This document shows, in pieces, positions 1-8,312 of a DNA stretch of 22,496 bases. The notes under the pieces are model-generated. The model was not told the DNA's origin, made no database searches, and was given only the letters and a program-made list of their open reading frames with translations. The stretch is from Victivallales bacterium (GTDB lineage Bacteria > Verrucomicrobiota > Lentisphaeria > Oligosphaerales > Lenti-02): contig JABGQJ010000036.1 in NCBI GenBank assembly GCA_018648945.1, positions 1 through 22,496 on the forward strand. The letters are read 5' to 3'. The first letter of the stretch is position 1, and every line of letters begins with the position of its first letter. Position numbers and translations under genes: made by a program.

Positions 1-388
1 CCGTTTCCTGCAGGATGTCAGTACCGGTAATGTCCGACGGCATCAAGTCGGGGGTGAACTGGATACGGCTGAAGGAGAGATCCATGGTCTGGGCCAGGGA
101 GTGGACCATCAGCGTCTTGGCCAGACCAGGCACACCCATCAGCAAGCCATGTCCGCGGGCCAGAATGCAGGTGAGCAAGCGCTCGATCACATCCTCCTGG
201 CCCTGGATCACCCGGGCCAATTCGGTCCGCACCCTCCCGAAGGCCTCGCGCAACTCGTCGATCGCGGCCACGTCGTCGGCCTCCGGCTCGGCGGGCGGCG
301 CCTCGGTGGCCGCAGACTCGACGGGGACAGCAGCCACCTCGGGGACTTCGCTGGCCTCTGTCGGGGGAATGGGTAGGCTGTCACTCAT
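1..388 (-). CDS. MoxR-family AAA+ ATPase, N-terminal part (runs off the left edge)
   Basis: Translating the reverse strand from an ATG at 388 gives 129 residues before the window ends. Residues 1-43 are an acidic Ala/Pro/Glu-rich tail. Residues 44-80 match the helical start of MoxR proteins ([14 protein letters not shown]). A Walker A motif GVPGLAKT lies at 85-92, and the MoxR signature [20 protein letters not shown] lies at 106-125. MoxR ATPases are AAA+ chaperone-like proteins, usually encoded with DUF58 and von Willebrand factor A proteins, and act at the cytoplasmic face in maturation of partner proteins. A good ribosome site, GGAG nine bases before the ATG, supports the start. It lies 39 bases after the upstream TPR protein gene, so the two are probably co-transcribed. 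Walker B, sensor and arginine-finger parts are outside the window, so catalytic completeness cannot be judged. Confidence 0.9.
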   Translation of the reverse strand, partial: MSDSLPIPPTEASEVPEVAAVPVESAATEAPPAEPEADDVAAIDELREAFGRVRTELARVIQGQEDVIERLLTCILARGHGLLMGVPGLAKTLMVHSLAQTMDLSFSRIQFTPDLMPSDITGTDILQET

Positions 389-427
389 CTCTGTCGTCTC
401 CTATGCTGAACGGCATCTGCTGCCTTG

Positions 428-3178
428 TCACTGCTGCTTCTGTTCACTCAGCCACCTGCCCAGTTGGTACAGGTACTCGTTGTCCGCGAAATCGATGCGA
501 AGACATTTCCGGGTAGCCTCGATGGCCCCGGCCTTGTCCCCCTTGCGATGAAGCAGGACGGCCAGAGTATCGATGAAGTCAGCTCGGTTCGGCTCTCTCT
601 CGATGGCCTTCAGGATGCAGTTCACCCCGCGATTGAGTTCACGCCCGGTGCGGGCGCAAAGCCACGCAATGGCATTGAGATGTTGCACCGCATTTGGCAG
701 TTTGTCAAGGAATTCCTGCTCACGTTTGAGCACATGGGCCACCAATGCGTCGGCCTGGGCCTGGGCCCCGGCCCGGTCCAAGGCCTCCACCGTATCCGCC
801 GCGCCGTCGATATCCTTCGGGAACGCATCGCTCACCTGCGTGGCCCTGGCCAGCACTTCATCCAGCTTGCCCCCGGCAATCATCGCCCGGCACTCCGCAG
901 AGGCCAGATTGGCATTGGCGGTCAGCAGTTGCTCCGGGGTAGCGCTCTGGGGCGCACATACCCATCGGTACCAACCCCGCTGCGCCAAACGCAGTTCTAG
1001 CGCATAGTCCCCGACCAGCCGAGCCCCCTCCATCGCCTCGGGCGAGGGATGCGCGGAGTTCGCCTCGACCAACGGCAGCACCCGCCGCACTGCGTCCTTC
1101 CATTCCCCGTTCAGGAGGTGGGGAAGCACCTTGCGGGAAGTGCCCGCATCGGTAGCCAACAACGCCTTCTCCATCATCTTCTCCGCCGACTGGCGCTCCC
1201 CCGACCAAGCCAGGAACGTAGCCAGGAGAGCCATCCTGTCCAGCCCCCCCTGCGCCGCCAATCCGGCCTGCGCTTCTGCCAGTTCCTGCCACTTCTCAGC
1301 GGCCGAGAACACCTCGATGGAGGCGTACAAGACAGAACGTTGCAGCCCTGTGTCTTCCTCCTCTGTGGCGAAGCGCGCAGCCAGCCGGTATGCTGCCTCC
1401 GCCTCTGCCTGCCGCCCCATGCGGGCACATGTGCGCGCCACCATGGCCAGCCCCCCCACCCGTTCCTTGACCGGTGCTTCCGGGCGCAAGGCCATCCTCA
1501 GCACCTTCTGCGTCTCCTCGGGGGATAGCCGTCCATGCAGGAAGTCCCGCAGCCGAACGGCGCGGGAGACAAGGCTGCTCTCGGGATCGGCCTCGCCCAA
1601 GGTCGTCCACCAGGACGAAGCGAACACACGGCACGCGGCCGGCGCAAGGTACGCCACAACCCGCCGCGCGTTGTTCTCCTCGGTTCCCTCGAACCGGACC
1701 ATCAGCTCCGGCAACGCATCGGCGAGAAGCTCCCCATAGCCCGCGTCCTCGATGGCCTTGGCTATCGTATGCAACCCGCCGATGCTCTTCACATCCTGTT
1801 CACCACTCCGCAGATGCTCAAGCATCTCCTTGCTGGCGCCAACCGCCGTGTCGTCGCCAAGCGCGCGCAGGAGTCCGGAACGGCGCACGGCCAGCAACCA
1901 ACTCCGCGGCGGCTTGGCGTCCGCGAGCTCCTGGCGGAGCAGACGGTCCGCTTCGGCATAGCGATTTTGCAGCAGCAGGATGTCGGCAATCGCCGTTTTG
2001 GTTCCCTTCGCTTCTTCGAGCGCGCGGACCGCATCCGCGGTCAGGCCATACGCGAGCAGGCACCGCCAGGCAGGTACCTTCTGAGAGCCCCTGCGGCGGG
2101 ACATGCCCCCCATGTGCCCAAACATGCCGGGGTTGGCAACAAACTGCTGCTGCATTCCCATGCGGCCTCCCCATCCCTGCCACGCCACCCCGTTGAACTG
2201 GTTGTTGATCCAGGGCCCGCCACCACCCATGTTCAACTGAATGGGCACGTCGTCTGTCACGGCTCCGTCCTCGCCCGCCAAGGGTGCCAGTGTCTCCGTC
2301 GCCAGCTTGTCCTGTCCGGCCAGACGCTGCGCCGCCGCCAATTGGAACCGCCGGAGCCCATTCATGTCGCCGGTCTTCTCCAGCAACGCCTTCGCCAGTT
2401 CCTCCCAGGCGCACGCGCGCACCAACACCTGTTCCAGCAACGGCCAACTGTCCAGTTCCCTCGCCGTCGCCACGGCTTCCGCCCGATGTCCGCCCAGCAG
2501 ATGCAGTTCCACCAGCAAACGGCGAAGAAAGGGGGTGGGCTTTGCCGCCACCACCTTCATGAGCTGCTCCCGCATCGCCCTCAGCTTGCCCCGCTGCAGG
2601 GCATACCCGGAAATCTGGGGAATGGCGGCCAGCGTTTCCATCCGCACCGCCCGCCGGATAACGGCCTCGTAGGGTGCCGCGTCCCGATGAAACAACATCC
2701 GCGGCAACCACTGCGATGACGAACTGACCAGCCAACCCACGACGGCAGCTTGGCGACCACGCTCGGTCTCCGCCTCAAGCAATGCCAACAGCAGCTGGTC
2801 CGGGAAGGGGTGCATCTTGGCCAGTTCCTGGACACAAGCTTTGCGAGTGTTCGAACTCTTGGTCTTGGTATAGCGTGCCACCAGCTTACGCTGGTCCGCG
2901 GGCGTATCCCGGGTCACCCCAGGCAGCATCTCTGCCAGCAATTGCCGGGCCACGTCCCCCACTTCCGGGTCCGCGCTCTTCGCCGCCTGCTCCAACTCCG
3001 CCTTCGCTTCCCAGCCGACCCCGACCAGTAGCTCACGGGCCCGTTTGCGCGTCTGGAAGGAGGCATCCCCAAGATCCCGCGCTGCTTGCTGGATGGCTGC
3101 CCGCGACGGCGCATCCTGCCCCCGGACGGCAGACGTCCCAGCGAGAACCAAGCTCAGAATAAGGAAGAAAGTGCGCAT
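428..3178 (-). CDS. Secreted HEAT-like/TPR repeat protein (downstream paralogue)
   Basis: This 916-residue protein starts with a signal peptide (MRTFFLILSLVLAGTSAVRG). About 60 residues then have the pattern DLG-x-ASFQTRKRAR...VGWEAKAELE...DPEVGDVARQLL, a helical HEAT-like unit often seen at the front of large planctomycete-type exported proteins. The middle is alpha-helical and repeat-like. The last 80-90 residues contain TPR-like pairs, including ADFIDTLAVLLHRKGD. Roughly residues 311-365 are a Gly/Met/Asn/Gln-rich insertion. The protein aligns along its whole length with the gene upstream, so the two arose by duplication. The open frame extends to 3262, but the signal peptide and the promoter spacing shared with the paralogue favour the ATG at 3178; ATGs at 3184 and 3196 remain possible. 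The function is unknown. Position directly before moxR suggests a periplasmic or surface scaffold for the MoxR-dependent system. Confidence 0.85.
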   Translation of the reverse strand: MRTFFLILSLVLAGTSAVRGQDAPSRAAIQQAARDLGDASFQTRKRARELLVGVGWEAKAELEQAAKSADPEVGDVARQLLAEMLPGVTRDTPADQRKLVARYTKTKSSNTRKACVQELAKMHPFPDQLLLALLEAETERGRQAAVVGWLVSSSSQWLPRMLFHRDAAPYEAVIRRAVRMETLAAIPQISGYALQRGKLRAMREQLMKVVAAKPTPFLRRLLVELHLLGGHRAEAVATARELDSWPLLEQVLVRACAWEELAKALLEKTGDMNGLRRFQLAAAQRLAGQDKLATETLAPLAGEDGAVTDDVPIQLNMGGGGPWINNQFNGVAWQGWGGRMGMQQQFVANPGMFGHMGGMSRRRGSQKVPAWRCLLAYGLTADAVRALEEAKGTKTAIADILLLQNRYAEADRLLRQELADAKPPRSWLLAVRRSGLLRALGDDTAVGASKEMLEHLRSGEQDVKSIGGLHTIAKAIEDAGYGELLADALPELMVRFEGTEENNARRVVAYLAPAACRVFASSWWTTLGEADPESSLVSRAVRLRDFLHGRLSPEETQKVLRMALRPEAPVKERVGGLAMVARTCARMGRQAEAEAAYRLAARFATEEEDTGLQRSVLYASIEVFSAAEKWQELAEAQAGLAAQGGLDRMALLATFLAWSGERQSAEKMMEKALLATDAGTSRKVLPHLLNGEWKDAVRRVLPLVEANSAHPSPEAMEGARLVGDYALELRLAQRGWYRWVCAPQSATPEQLLTANANLASAECRAMIAGGKLDEVLARATQVSDAFPKDIDGAADTVEALDRAGAQAQADALVAHVLKREQEFLDKLPNAVQHLNAIAWLCARTGRELNRGVNCILKAIEREPNRADFIDTLAVLLHRKGDKAGAIEATRKCLRIDFADNEYLYQLGRWLSEQKQQ

Positions 3179-3234
3179 CAGCATCCATGGCGCCATTCCG
3201 GCACCGTCGTGCAACCCCCATGTGCAATCGTCCA

Positions 3235-3262
3235 ACTCTACCCGCCACCATGGCGGATGCAA
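3235..3262 (-). promoter_or_regulatory. Promoter TTGCAT-N16-TAGAGT for the downstream HEAT/TPR gene
   Basis: Read on the minus strand, TTGCAT (3262-3257) and TAGAGT (3240-3235) are separated by 16 bases. The same two hexamers with the same spacing precede the paralogous gene at 6160-6133. The -10 element lies 56-57 bases before the proposed starts in both cases. Conservation of both boxes while the spacer partly differs supports a sigma-70-type promoter. No transcript data are available. Confidence 0.55.
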
Positions 3263-3366
3263 CTGCCCAAATCCCCCATCAACCCCGCGGCGACCAGCTT
3301 AATACACGCTTTTTACATCGTGGCCCGCACCAGCCTGCGCCCTGCCTGGCACTGCCTCCCCCAGAT

Positions 3367-6075
3367 TCACTTCTTCCTCTGCTCCTCCTGCCAGCGCCCC
3401 AACTGGTGTAGGTAGTGGGGGTAGCTCGGGCGCATTCGCACACACTTCCTGGCCAGCTCGATCCCCCCTGCCACATCGCCCTGCCGGTACAGCAGCACCG
3501 CAAGCGTATCGATGAACGCATCCTGCTCCGGCGCGATCTCGACTGCTCTCCGAGCACACGCTTCCCCCTCGGCCATCCCGCGCCGGGTGCGGGCGCACAA
3601 CCACGCCAGACTGTTCAGGCAATGAGCTGAATTGGGCGATCCGTCGAGGATCTTCCGCTGACGGGACAGGGCGTGAGCCACCAGTTCGTCGGCCTTCTCC
3701 TTGGCGCCAGCCTGATCCAGGGCCGCAACCGTGTCCGCCAGCCCATCGACGTCGTCGGGAAACGCGTTGGCGACCCGTTTCGCTCGGGCCAGAGCTTCGG
3801 CCGACTTCCCCGCAGTGGCCATCGCCCGGCATTCGGCGAAGGCAAGATCAACGTTGCCCATCAGCAACCGGCCCGGGTAGAAGCCCCCCGGTGAACACGC
3901 CTGCATATACCACACCCGCTGCGCCAGACGCAGCTCCAAGGCATAGTCTTTCGTCTCCCGAGCCGCCTGCAACGCACCCGATAGGGGATTCACGGGTCCC
4001 GCACTCATGAGCAGGAGCGCGCGGGGCGTCTCCTGCCAACTCCCCGCCAGCAGAGGGCGCAGCAACTGGCTACCATCGCCCGGAAGCGTCATTGCCACCG
4101 CCCGCTCAACCTGCTTCCTGCCCGCCTCGCGATCGCCGCTCCAGGCCAGGAAGCACGCTTGCTGGGCCAAGTAGTAGGCCTCTCCAGCGTCGCCCAGGCG
4201 CCCCAGGGAAGCGGCCACTTTCGCCCATTTCAGAACGGGTGCGAAAACGGGCAGGGACGCCCAGCAAACCACCCGCTCCACCTTGGCGTCCTTCGTCTCA
4301 ACGGCATAGCGCATGGCCAACGCGAGGGCCTTCTCGGCCTCAGCCTGGCGGCCAAGCGACGCGGAAGTCCGAGCCACCGCCACGAGGCCTGGTACACGCT
4401 CCCTAGCCGACGCCTCAGGGCTCAGCCCCAGCCGCAGAATCGCCTGCGTCTCATCGGCAGACAGTCGACCGTTGAGGAAATCCCGCAGACGCGTCGCGCG
4501 TGCCACCAGCCCCTGTTTGGGATCGGCTTTGGCCAGACAGCCCCACCAGAAGCGACTGTCGTGCCCGACAGGGCTCAGATACGGAACCAGCGATTGGGCG
4601 ATTTCCTCGTCATCTCCCTCGAATCGAGCCAACAGGCCGGGCAATATTTCCACCAGCAGGTTCTTGAACCCACCCCGATACAGGGCATGGACCACGGCCC
4701 TGGTCACCTTGGGATCGATCATCTCCTTTTCACCTTTCCGGCACCGCTCCAGTGTCTCCCGCGCCACGGTCACGCCCGTGTCATCCCCGATTCCCCGCAA
4801 CACGCCAGCCCAGCGCGCCGTCAACAACCACTTCTCGGGCGGCTTCGCCTCCTCGATGGCCAACTGCAAAAGACGCTCCGCCTGCCTCGGTTCTCCTTTC
4901 GTCAGGAGGATGTCCACGGCTGCGTCCGTCGCTCTCTGATTCAGCAGGACCTGGATGGCGTCCCCCGTCAGGCCAAAGGCCAGCAGACACTGCGCTGCGG
5001 GCGCCTTCTGCTGCGAGTCGCCTTCCTTCGCGCCCGACACGAACAGCTTCTCCGTCTTGGCGACCCCGTTGCCCGCCACAAACCGCCGCCCCAGGCCTTG
5101 CCATGCCAACACGTCGGTTCCCGCAGCCATGGCCGCCGCTTCGCCCGCGGCCTCCGCCAAGCCGAGGCCGTTCCCATTCTCATCAACCGCCATTACCTCG
5201 CGCAATGTCACCATCGCGAGCTTGTCCTGCCCGGCCAACCGTTGCACGGCGGCCAACTGCAGTCGCTCCAGGTCACTGGGCGTCTTCCTTCTCGCCGCCA
5301 GCTCCTTCGCCAATTCCGCCCATTCGCACGTGCGCACAAGCATCTGTTCGAGAAGCGGCCAGTTGTCCCCTTTCCTGGCGACCGCCACGGCCTCGGCCTC
5401 GTGGCCAGCAAGCAGATGCAGTTCGGCCAGCAATTGGCGGGAGAACGGCGAGGGCTTGGCAGGCACCGACGCTGCGACCTGCTGACGCATCTCAGCCAGT
5501 TTTCCCCGATGGTAGGCATAGGCAGCAATCTGGGGAATGGCGCTCGTCACCTCCAGACGCGCCGCCCAGCCGAGAAAGCGTTCATAGGTCCTATCGTGCC
5601 CCCTCGCCAGCAATCCAGGAAGCGACCAACGCGACATCTCGATCAGGACCTCTTGCTCCGACCGATCCTTCTCCCATTCCAGCAGTCCCAACAGCAGGCC
5701 ATGAGGAAAGGGACGTTCCCGCAACAGAGCCCAGACGAGGCGGCGGGCACGATCCCCGGTCTCGTCCTTCGTGTATTGCTCCACCAGCCTGCGTTGCGCC
5801 ACCGACGTCGATCCGGTCACCCCGGGCAGAATCTTGGCCAGCAACTGCCGAGCCACATCCGACACTTCCGGATCGGGCAGCTTGGCCGCCTTCTCAAGCT
5901 CCGCCTTCGCTTCCCAGCCCACGGCCTCGAGACTGGCCCGGGCCTGCTTCCGGACCTGGTACGTAGCCGCCCCCAGATCCCGCACCGCCTGGGCAATGTC
6001 CACCGTCGCCTCCTGGCCACGAAGCGAACTCAACAGGAACAGGGAACAGAAAATGAAGGACAAGCGACGATTCAC
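3367..6075 (-). CDS. Secreted HEAT-like/TPR repeat protein (upstream paralogue)
   Basis: The product is about 902 residues from the GTG at 6075 (frame open to another GTG at 6081). A signal peptide (MNRRLSFIFCSLFLLSSLRG) precedes a HEAT-like unit, ATYQVRKQARASLEAVGWEA...DPEVSDVARQLL. A long helical-repeat body follows, and the end is TPR-like (DAFIDTLAVLLYRQGDVAGG). It is collinear with the 916-aa protein just downstream; key blocks such as VGWEAKAELE, DVARQLLA, NWPLLEQ, LAGQDKLA and RAFxDTLAVLL-type stretches are shared. Where the paralogue has a Gly/Met/Gln-rich insert, this one has an Ala/Glu/Gly-rich stretch (AEAAGEAAAMAAGTD). The GGGAG ribosome site eight bases before the second GTG decides the start. 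It is probably the first gene of a minus-strand operon ending in moxR, although the next gene also has its own promoter. The molecular function is not recognisable. Confidence 0.85.
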   Translation of the reverse strand: MNRRLSFIFCSLFLLSSLRGQEATVDIAQAVRDLGAATYQVRKQARASLEAVGWEAKAELEKAAKLPDPEVSDVARQLLAKILPGVTGSTSVAQRRLVEQYTKDETGDRARRLVWALLRERPFPHGLLLGLLEWEKDRSEQEVLIEMSRWSLPGLLARGHDRTYERFLGWAARLEVTSAIPQIAAYAYHRGKLAEMRQQVAASVPAKPSPFSRQLLAELHLLAGHEAEAVAVARKGDNWPLLEQMLVRTCEWAELAKELAARRKTPSDLERLQLAAVQRLAGQDKLAMVTLREVMAVDENGNGLGLAEAAGEAAAMAAGTDVLAWQGLGRRFVAGNGVAKTEKLFVSGAKEGDSQQKAPAAQCLLAFGLTGDAIQVLLNQRATDAAVDILLTKGEPRQAERLLQLAIEEAKPPEKWLLTARWAGVLRGIGDDTGVTVARETLERCRKGEKEMIDPKVTRAVVHALYRGGFKNLLVEILPGLLARFEGDDEEIAQSLVPYLSPVGHDSRFWWGCLAKADPKQGLVARATRLRDFLNGRLSADETQAILRLGLSPEASARERVPGLVAVARTSASLGRQAEAEKALALAMRYAVETKDAKVERVVCWASLPVFAPVLKWAKVAASLGRLGDAGEAYYLAQQACFLAWSGDREAGRKQVERAVAMTLPGDGSQLLRPLLAGSWQETPRALLLMSAGPVNPLSGALQAARETKDYALELRLAQRVWYMQACSPGGFYPGRLLMGNVDLAFAECRAMATAGKSAEALARAKRVANAFPDDVDGLADTVAALDQAGAKEKADELVAHALSRQRKILDGSPNSAHCLNSLAWLCARTRRGMAEGEACARRAVEIAPEQDAFIDTLAVLLYRQGDVAGGIELARKCVRMRPSYPHYLHQLGRWQEEQRKK

Positions 6076-6083
6076 GCACACAA

Positions 6084-6088
6084 CTCCC
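6084..6088 (-). promoter_or_regulatory. Ribosome binding site that decides the start of the 902-aa gene
   Basis: On the minus strand GGGAG is followed by TTGTGTGC and then GTG at 6075. The eight-base spacing is ideal for the GTG at 6075 and too short (two bases) for the GTG at 6081. The shorter form is therefore preferred. Confidence 0.5.
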
Positions 6089-6132
6089 GCGTTCCAGGGC
6101 CCACAACAGAGCCCAGTGATCCGAACTGTTGG

Positions 6133-6160
6133 ACTCTACCCACCACCACCCCGTATGCAA
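6133..6160 (-). promoter_or_regulatory. Promoter TTGCAT-N16-TAGAGT for the upstream HEAT/TPR gene
   Basis: TTGCAT (6160-6155) and TAGAGT (6138-6133) on the minus strand are 16 bases apart, identical in sequence and spacing to the promoter at 3262-3235. The part next to the -10 box, GGTGGTGGG, is also nearly the same as in the other copy (GGTGGCGGG). The predicted 5' leader is about 50 bases. Confidence 0.55.
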
Positions 6161-6287
6161 ACCAGCGGGAAGACGGCAACCCACGCTCCACGGACCTGCC
6201 AGCACGGCTCTCCCGCCCGAACCCACAATATGCCCAAGCCCGCGCACGTTTCATCGGCAGACCAGCGCCCCATCCGCAACTGTGGTC

Positions 6288-6316
6288 TTGCGTGGCGCTG
6301 CAAAACCAGCTAGTGT
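6288..6316 (+). promoter_or_regulatory. Possible promoter of the GTPase-pilus operon
   Basis: TTGCGT (6288-6293) and TAGTGT (6311-6316) are 17 bases apart and lie 67 bases before the GTPase start. They resemble the TTGCAT/TAGAGT pair used on the opposite strand but match the sigma-70 consensus poorly. The 308 bases between the two divergent genes hold this candidate, the minus-strand promoter at 6133-6160, and an AGGAG at 6365-6369. I see no RNA gene or operator in it. Confidence 0.3.
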
Positions 6317-6383
6317 ACCTAGAGACCGGTACCGACGAGCGGAGTGCCGAGGGCGATTCACCTCAGGAGAAGCAGTAGCGTCG

Positions 6384-8282
6384 ATGACTACACCAACTTC
6401 TGGCAAGACCCAGTGTTTCCTTCGCGTCCGTCAAGCGGAGGCCGAACCCGTCATCTACCGGGTCGAGGACTTCCCTTGTCGTGTCGGTAGAAGCGACGAG
6501 AACGACATCACCATCGCCGAGGCGTCGATCTCCACCCTCCACGCCGTCATCCTCAAACTGCCGGACGGACGCTTGCAGCTTGAGGACCAGTGGAGCACGA
6601 ACGGGATCTACTTCAACCAGCGACGCGTGACCCAGATCCTCCTCGAAGGCCTGAAGGACATCGTCCTCGGCCGAGTGCGGGTGGACCTTGCCCTTGACGA
6701 AGATCTGTTCGACGACCCCCTTCCCGCCGTACCATCGGCCCCCAAACCGACCGAGTCCGGCCCCCATCCGGCTCCCAAATCGGTGGCCCTCAAGACGCCA
6801 CCCCGCAAGCCACGCAGCGGTGCCCGCAGATCGGCCGACAAGGGGCGCGGCAAAGTGCCCGTGTCGGCGGAGTTGGGCGGCAAGCGCCGGGGGATCGTCT
6901 GTCCCCATTGCTGGCATCGGTTCGATGTGGAGGAGTTCCTCTTCATCGCCCGGCACCAGAATCTGGTCGGTGATCCGGTGCTCGGCACCGATGCCCCGCA
7001 GCGCTTCCTGCCCTCTCGCTTCACCGCCGAAGGCAACGCGGTGGACAGCGCCGGCATGAGCTGCCCGGACATGGCCTGTCCCCGCTGCCACCTGCGCATC
7101 CCCCAGGCCGCCAGCGAAATGCCCCCTCTGTTTCTCTCCATCGTCGGGGCCACGGCCAGCGGCAAATCCTACTTCCTGACCAGCATGATCTGGGACCTGC
7201 GCAATACGCTGCCCAAGAACTTCGCCATCTGCTTCACCGACACCGACGCGGTGAACAACCAGATCGTCAACGACTTCGAGGAAACCATCTTCCTCAGTTC
7301 CCGCTCCGACGATCTCGTCGCCCTGCGCAAGACCGAACTCCAGGGCGAGCTGTACAACCAAGTGTTGCTGGACAGCATGCTCATCAACCTGCCCAAACCC
7401 TTCATGTTCACCATGACCCCGGCCGAGCACCATACGGAGTACGAAGAGGTCAGGGAGCGCATGTCGCGGACGCTCGTGCTATACGACAATGCGGGCGAGC
7501 ACTTCGAGCCGGGCATGGATTCGGTGGATAATCCCACCACCCAGCACCTGCTGCACTCCGACACCATCTTCTTCCTCTTCGACCCCACCAAGGACGTCCG
7601 CTTCCGCGCCCGCATCGACAGCACCGACCCGCAACTCGCCGAAGGTAGCCGCGTCCAGCGCCAGGAGATCATCCTCACTGAGATGATCAACCGGATCAAG
7701 AAGTACTCCGGCATGCGGTCCGGGGCGAAGACCGCCAAGACTCTGGTCCTCATCATCGCCAAGTTCGATGTCTGGGCCCAAATGCTCGACCAGGAACTGG
7801 AACCCGAGCCCTGGGCCTGGGACACCAAGATGAACACCTGCGTCCTCGACGTGGACTCCATCAAGAACATCTCCTTCCAGATCCGCACCTTGCTCGAAGA
7901 CGTCTGCCCCGAGATCGTCTCCACCGCCGAGTCCTTTGCGGGGGACGTCCTCTACATCCCGAACAGCGCTCTCGGGCACAGCCCGGAAGTGAGCGACGAC
8001 ACCGGCATGGTCGGCATCCGTCCCCGGGACGTGGCGCCTTTCTGGGTTGCCGTTCCCATGCTGTACTTCTTCCAGGAACGGGGGTTCATCCCCTCGCTCG
8101 CGCGCAATAAGCGTCAGAAGCGCAAGATGGTCCAGGTCAGCTGCAAGCTCTCCGGAGACGTGGTGTTCGTCACCGTCCCCGGCCGCCTCAAGCCCCTGCA
8201 AGTTCCCGTGTCCTACATGGGCACCCGTCTGCGCTGCCCCGGCACCGACCTCTGGTTCGATCTGCCGAACCGTCGGCGCTAA
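6384..8282 (+). CDS. FHA-zinc ribbon-GTPase protein (double-GTPase/TRAFAC-type switch)
   Basis: The product is 632 residues. Residues 15-100 form an FHA domain with the classical phosphothreonine-site residues: G35-R36, S50, H53 and N73-G74. A Pro/Lys/Arg-rich linker covers about 110-165. A split zinc ribbon follows, with CPHC at 173-176 and CPRC at 232-235 (C227 nearby). The P-loop domain has Walker A GATASGKS at 255-262, a G3-like DNAG at 368-371 preceded by hydrophobic LVLY, and an AKFD at 459-462 in the place of the usual G4 NKxD. This order matches bacterial GTPases found beside GAP1-type proteins in predicted NTP-dependent conflict or signalling systems. The protein should be cytoplasmic and may be recruited to a phosphoprotein through FHA; no Ser/Thr kinase is encoded here. 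The frame is open upstream to 6129, but that part is low-complexity translation without domain signal. The ATG at 6384 follows AGGAG by 14 bases. First gene of the plus-strand operon. Confidence 0.85.
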   Translation: MTTPTSGKTQCFLRVRQAEAEPVIYRVEDFPCRVGRSDENDITIAEASISTLHAVILKLPDGRLQLEDQWSTNGIYFNQRRVTQILLEGLKDIVLGRVRVDLALDEDLFDDPLPAVPSAPKPTESGPHPAPKSVALKTPPRKPRSGARRSADKGRGKVPVSAELGGKRRGIVCPHCWHRFDVEEFLFIARHQNLVGDPVLGTDAPQRFLPSRFTAEGNAVDSAGMSCPDMACPRCHLRIPQAASEMPPLFLSIVGATASGKSYFLTSMIWDLRNTLPKNFAICFTDTDAVNNQIVNDFEETIFLSSRSDDLVALRKTELQGELYNQVLLDSMLINLPKPFMFTMTPAEHHTEYEEVRERMSRTLVLYDNAGEHFEPGMDSVDNPTTQHLLHSDTIFFLFDPTKDVRFRARIDSTDPQLAEGSRVQRQEIILTEMINRIKKYSGMRSGAKTAKTLVLIIAKFDVWAQMLDQELEPEPWAWDTKMNTCVLDVDSIKNISFQIRTLLEDVCPEIVSTAESFAGDVLYIPNSALGHSPEVSDDTGMVGIRPRDVAPFWVAVPMLYFFQERGFIPSLARNKRQKRKMVQVSCKLSGDVVFVTVPGRLKPLQVPVSYMGTRLRCPGTDLWFDLPNRRR

Positions 8283-8312
8283 CCTTCGGCCCCCACTCGA
8301 GACGACCGCCAT

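Noticed and set aside
3263..3366. Terminator between the two HEAT/TPR genes.
   Set aside because: Only a seven-pair stem with two wobble pairs and a 12-base loop was found, without a T-run; too weak to call.
4159..6378. A 739-codon plus-strand open frame opposite the 902-aa protein gene.
   Set aside because: It lies antisense to a gene with a signal peptide, a paralogue and a promoter. Its own translation shows no domain.
6129..6383. An 85-residue N-terminal extension of the FHA-GTPase.
   Set aside because: It overlaps the divergent promoter region, has no domain-like sequence, and the FHA domain begins shortly after the ATG at 6384, which has an AGGAG upstream.
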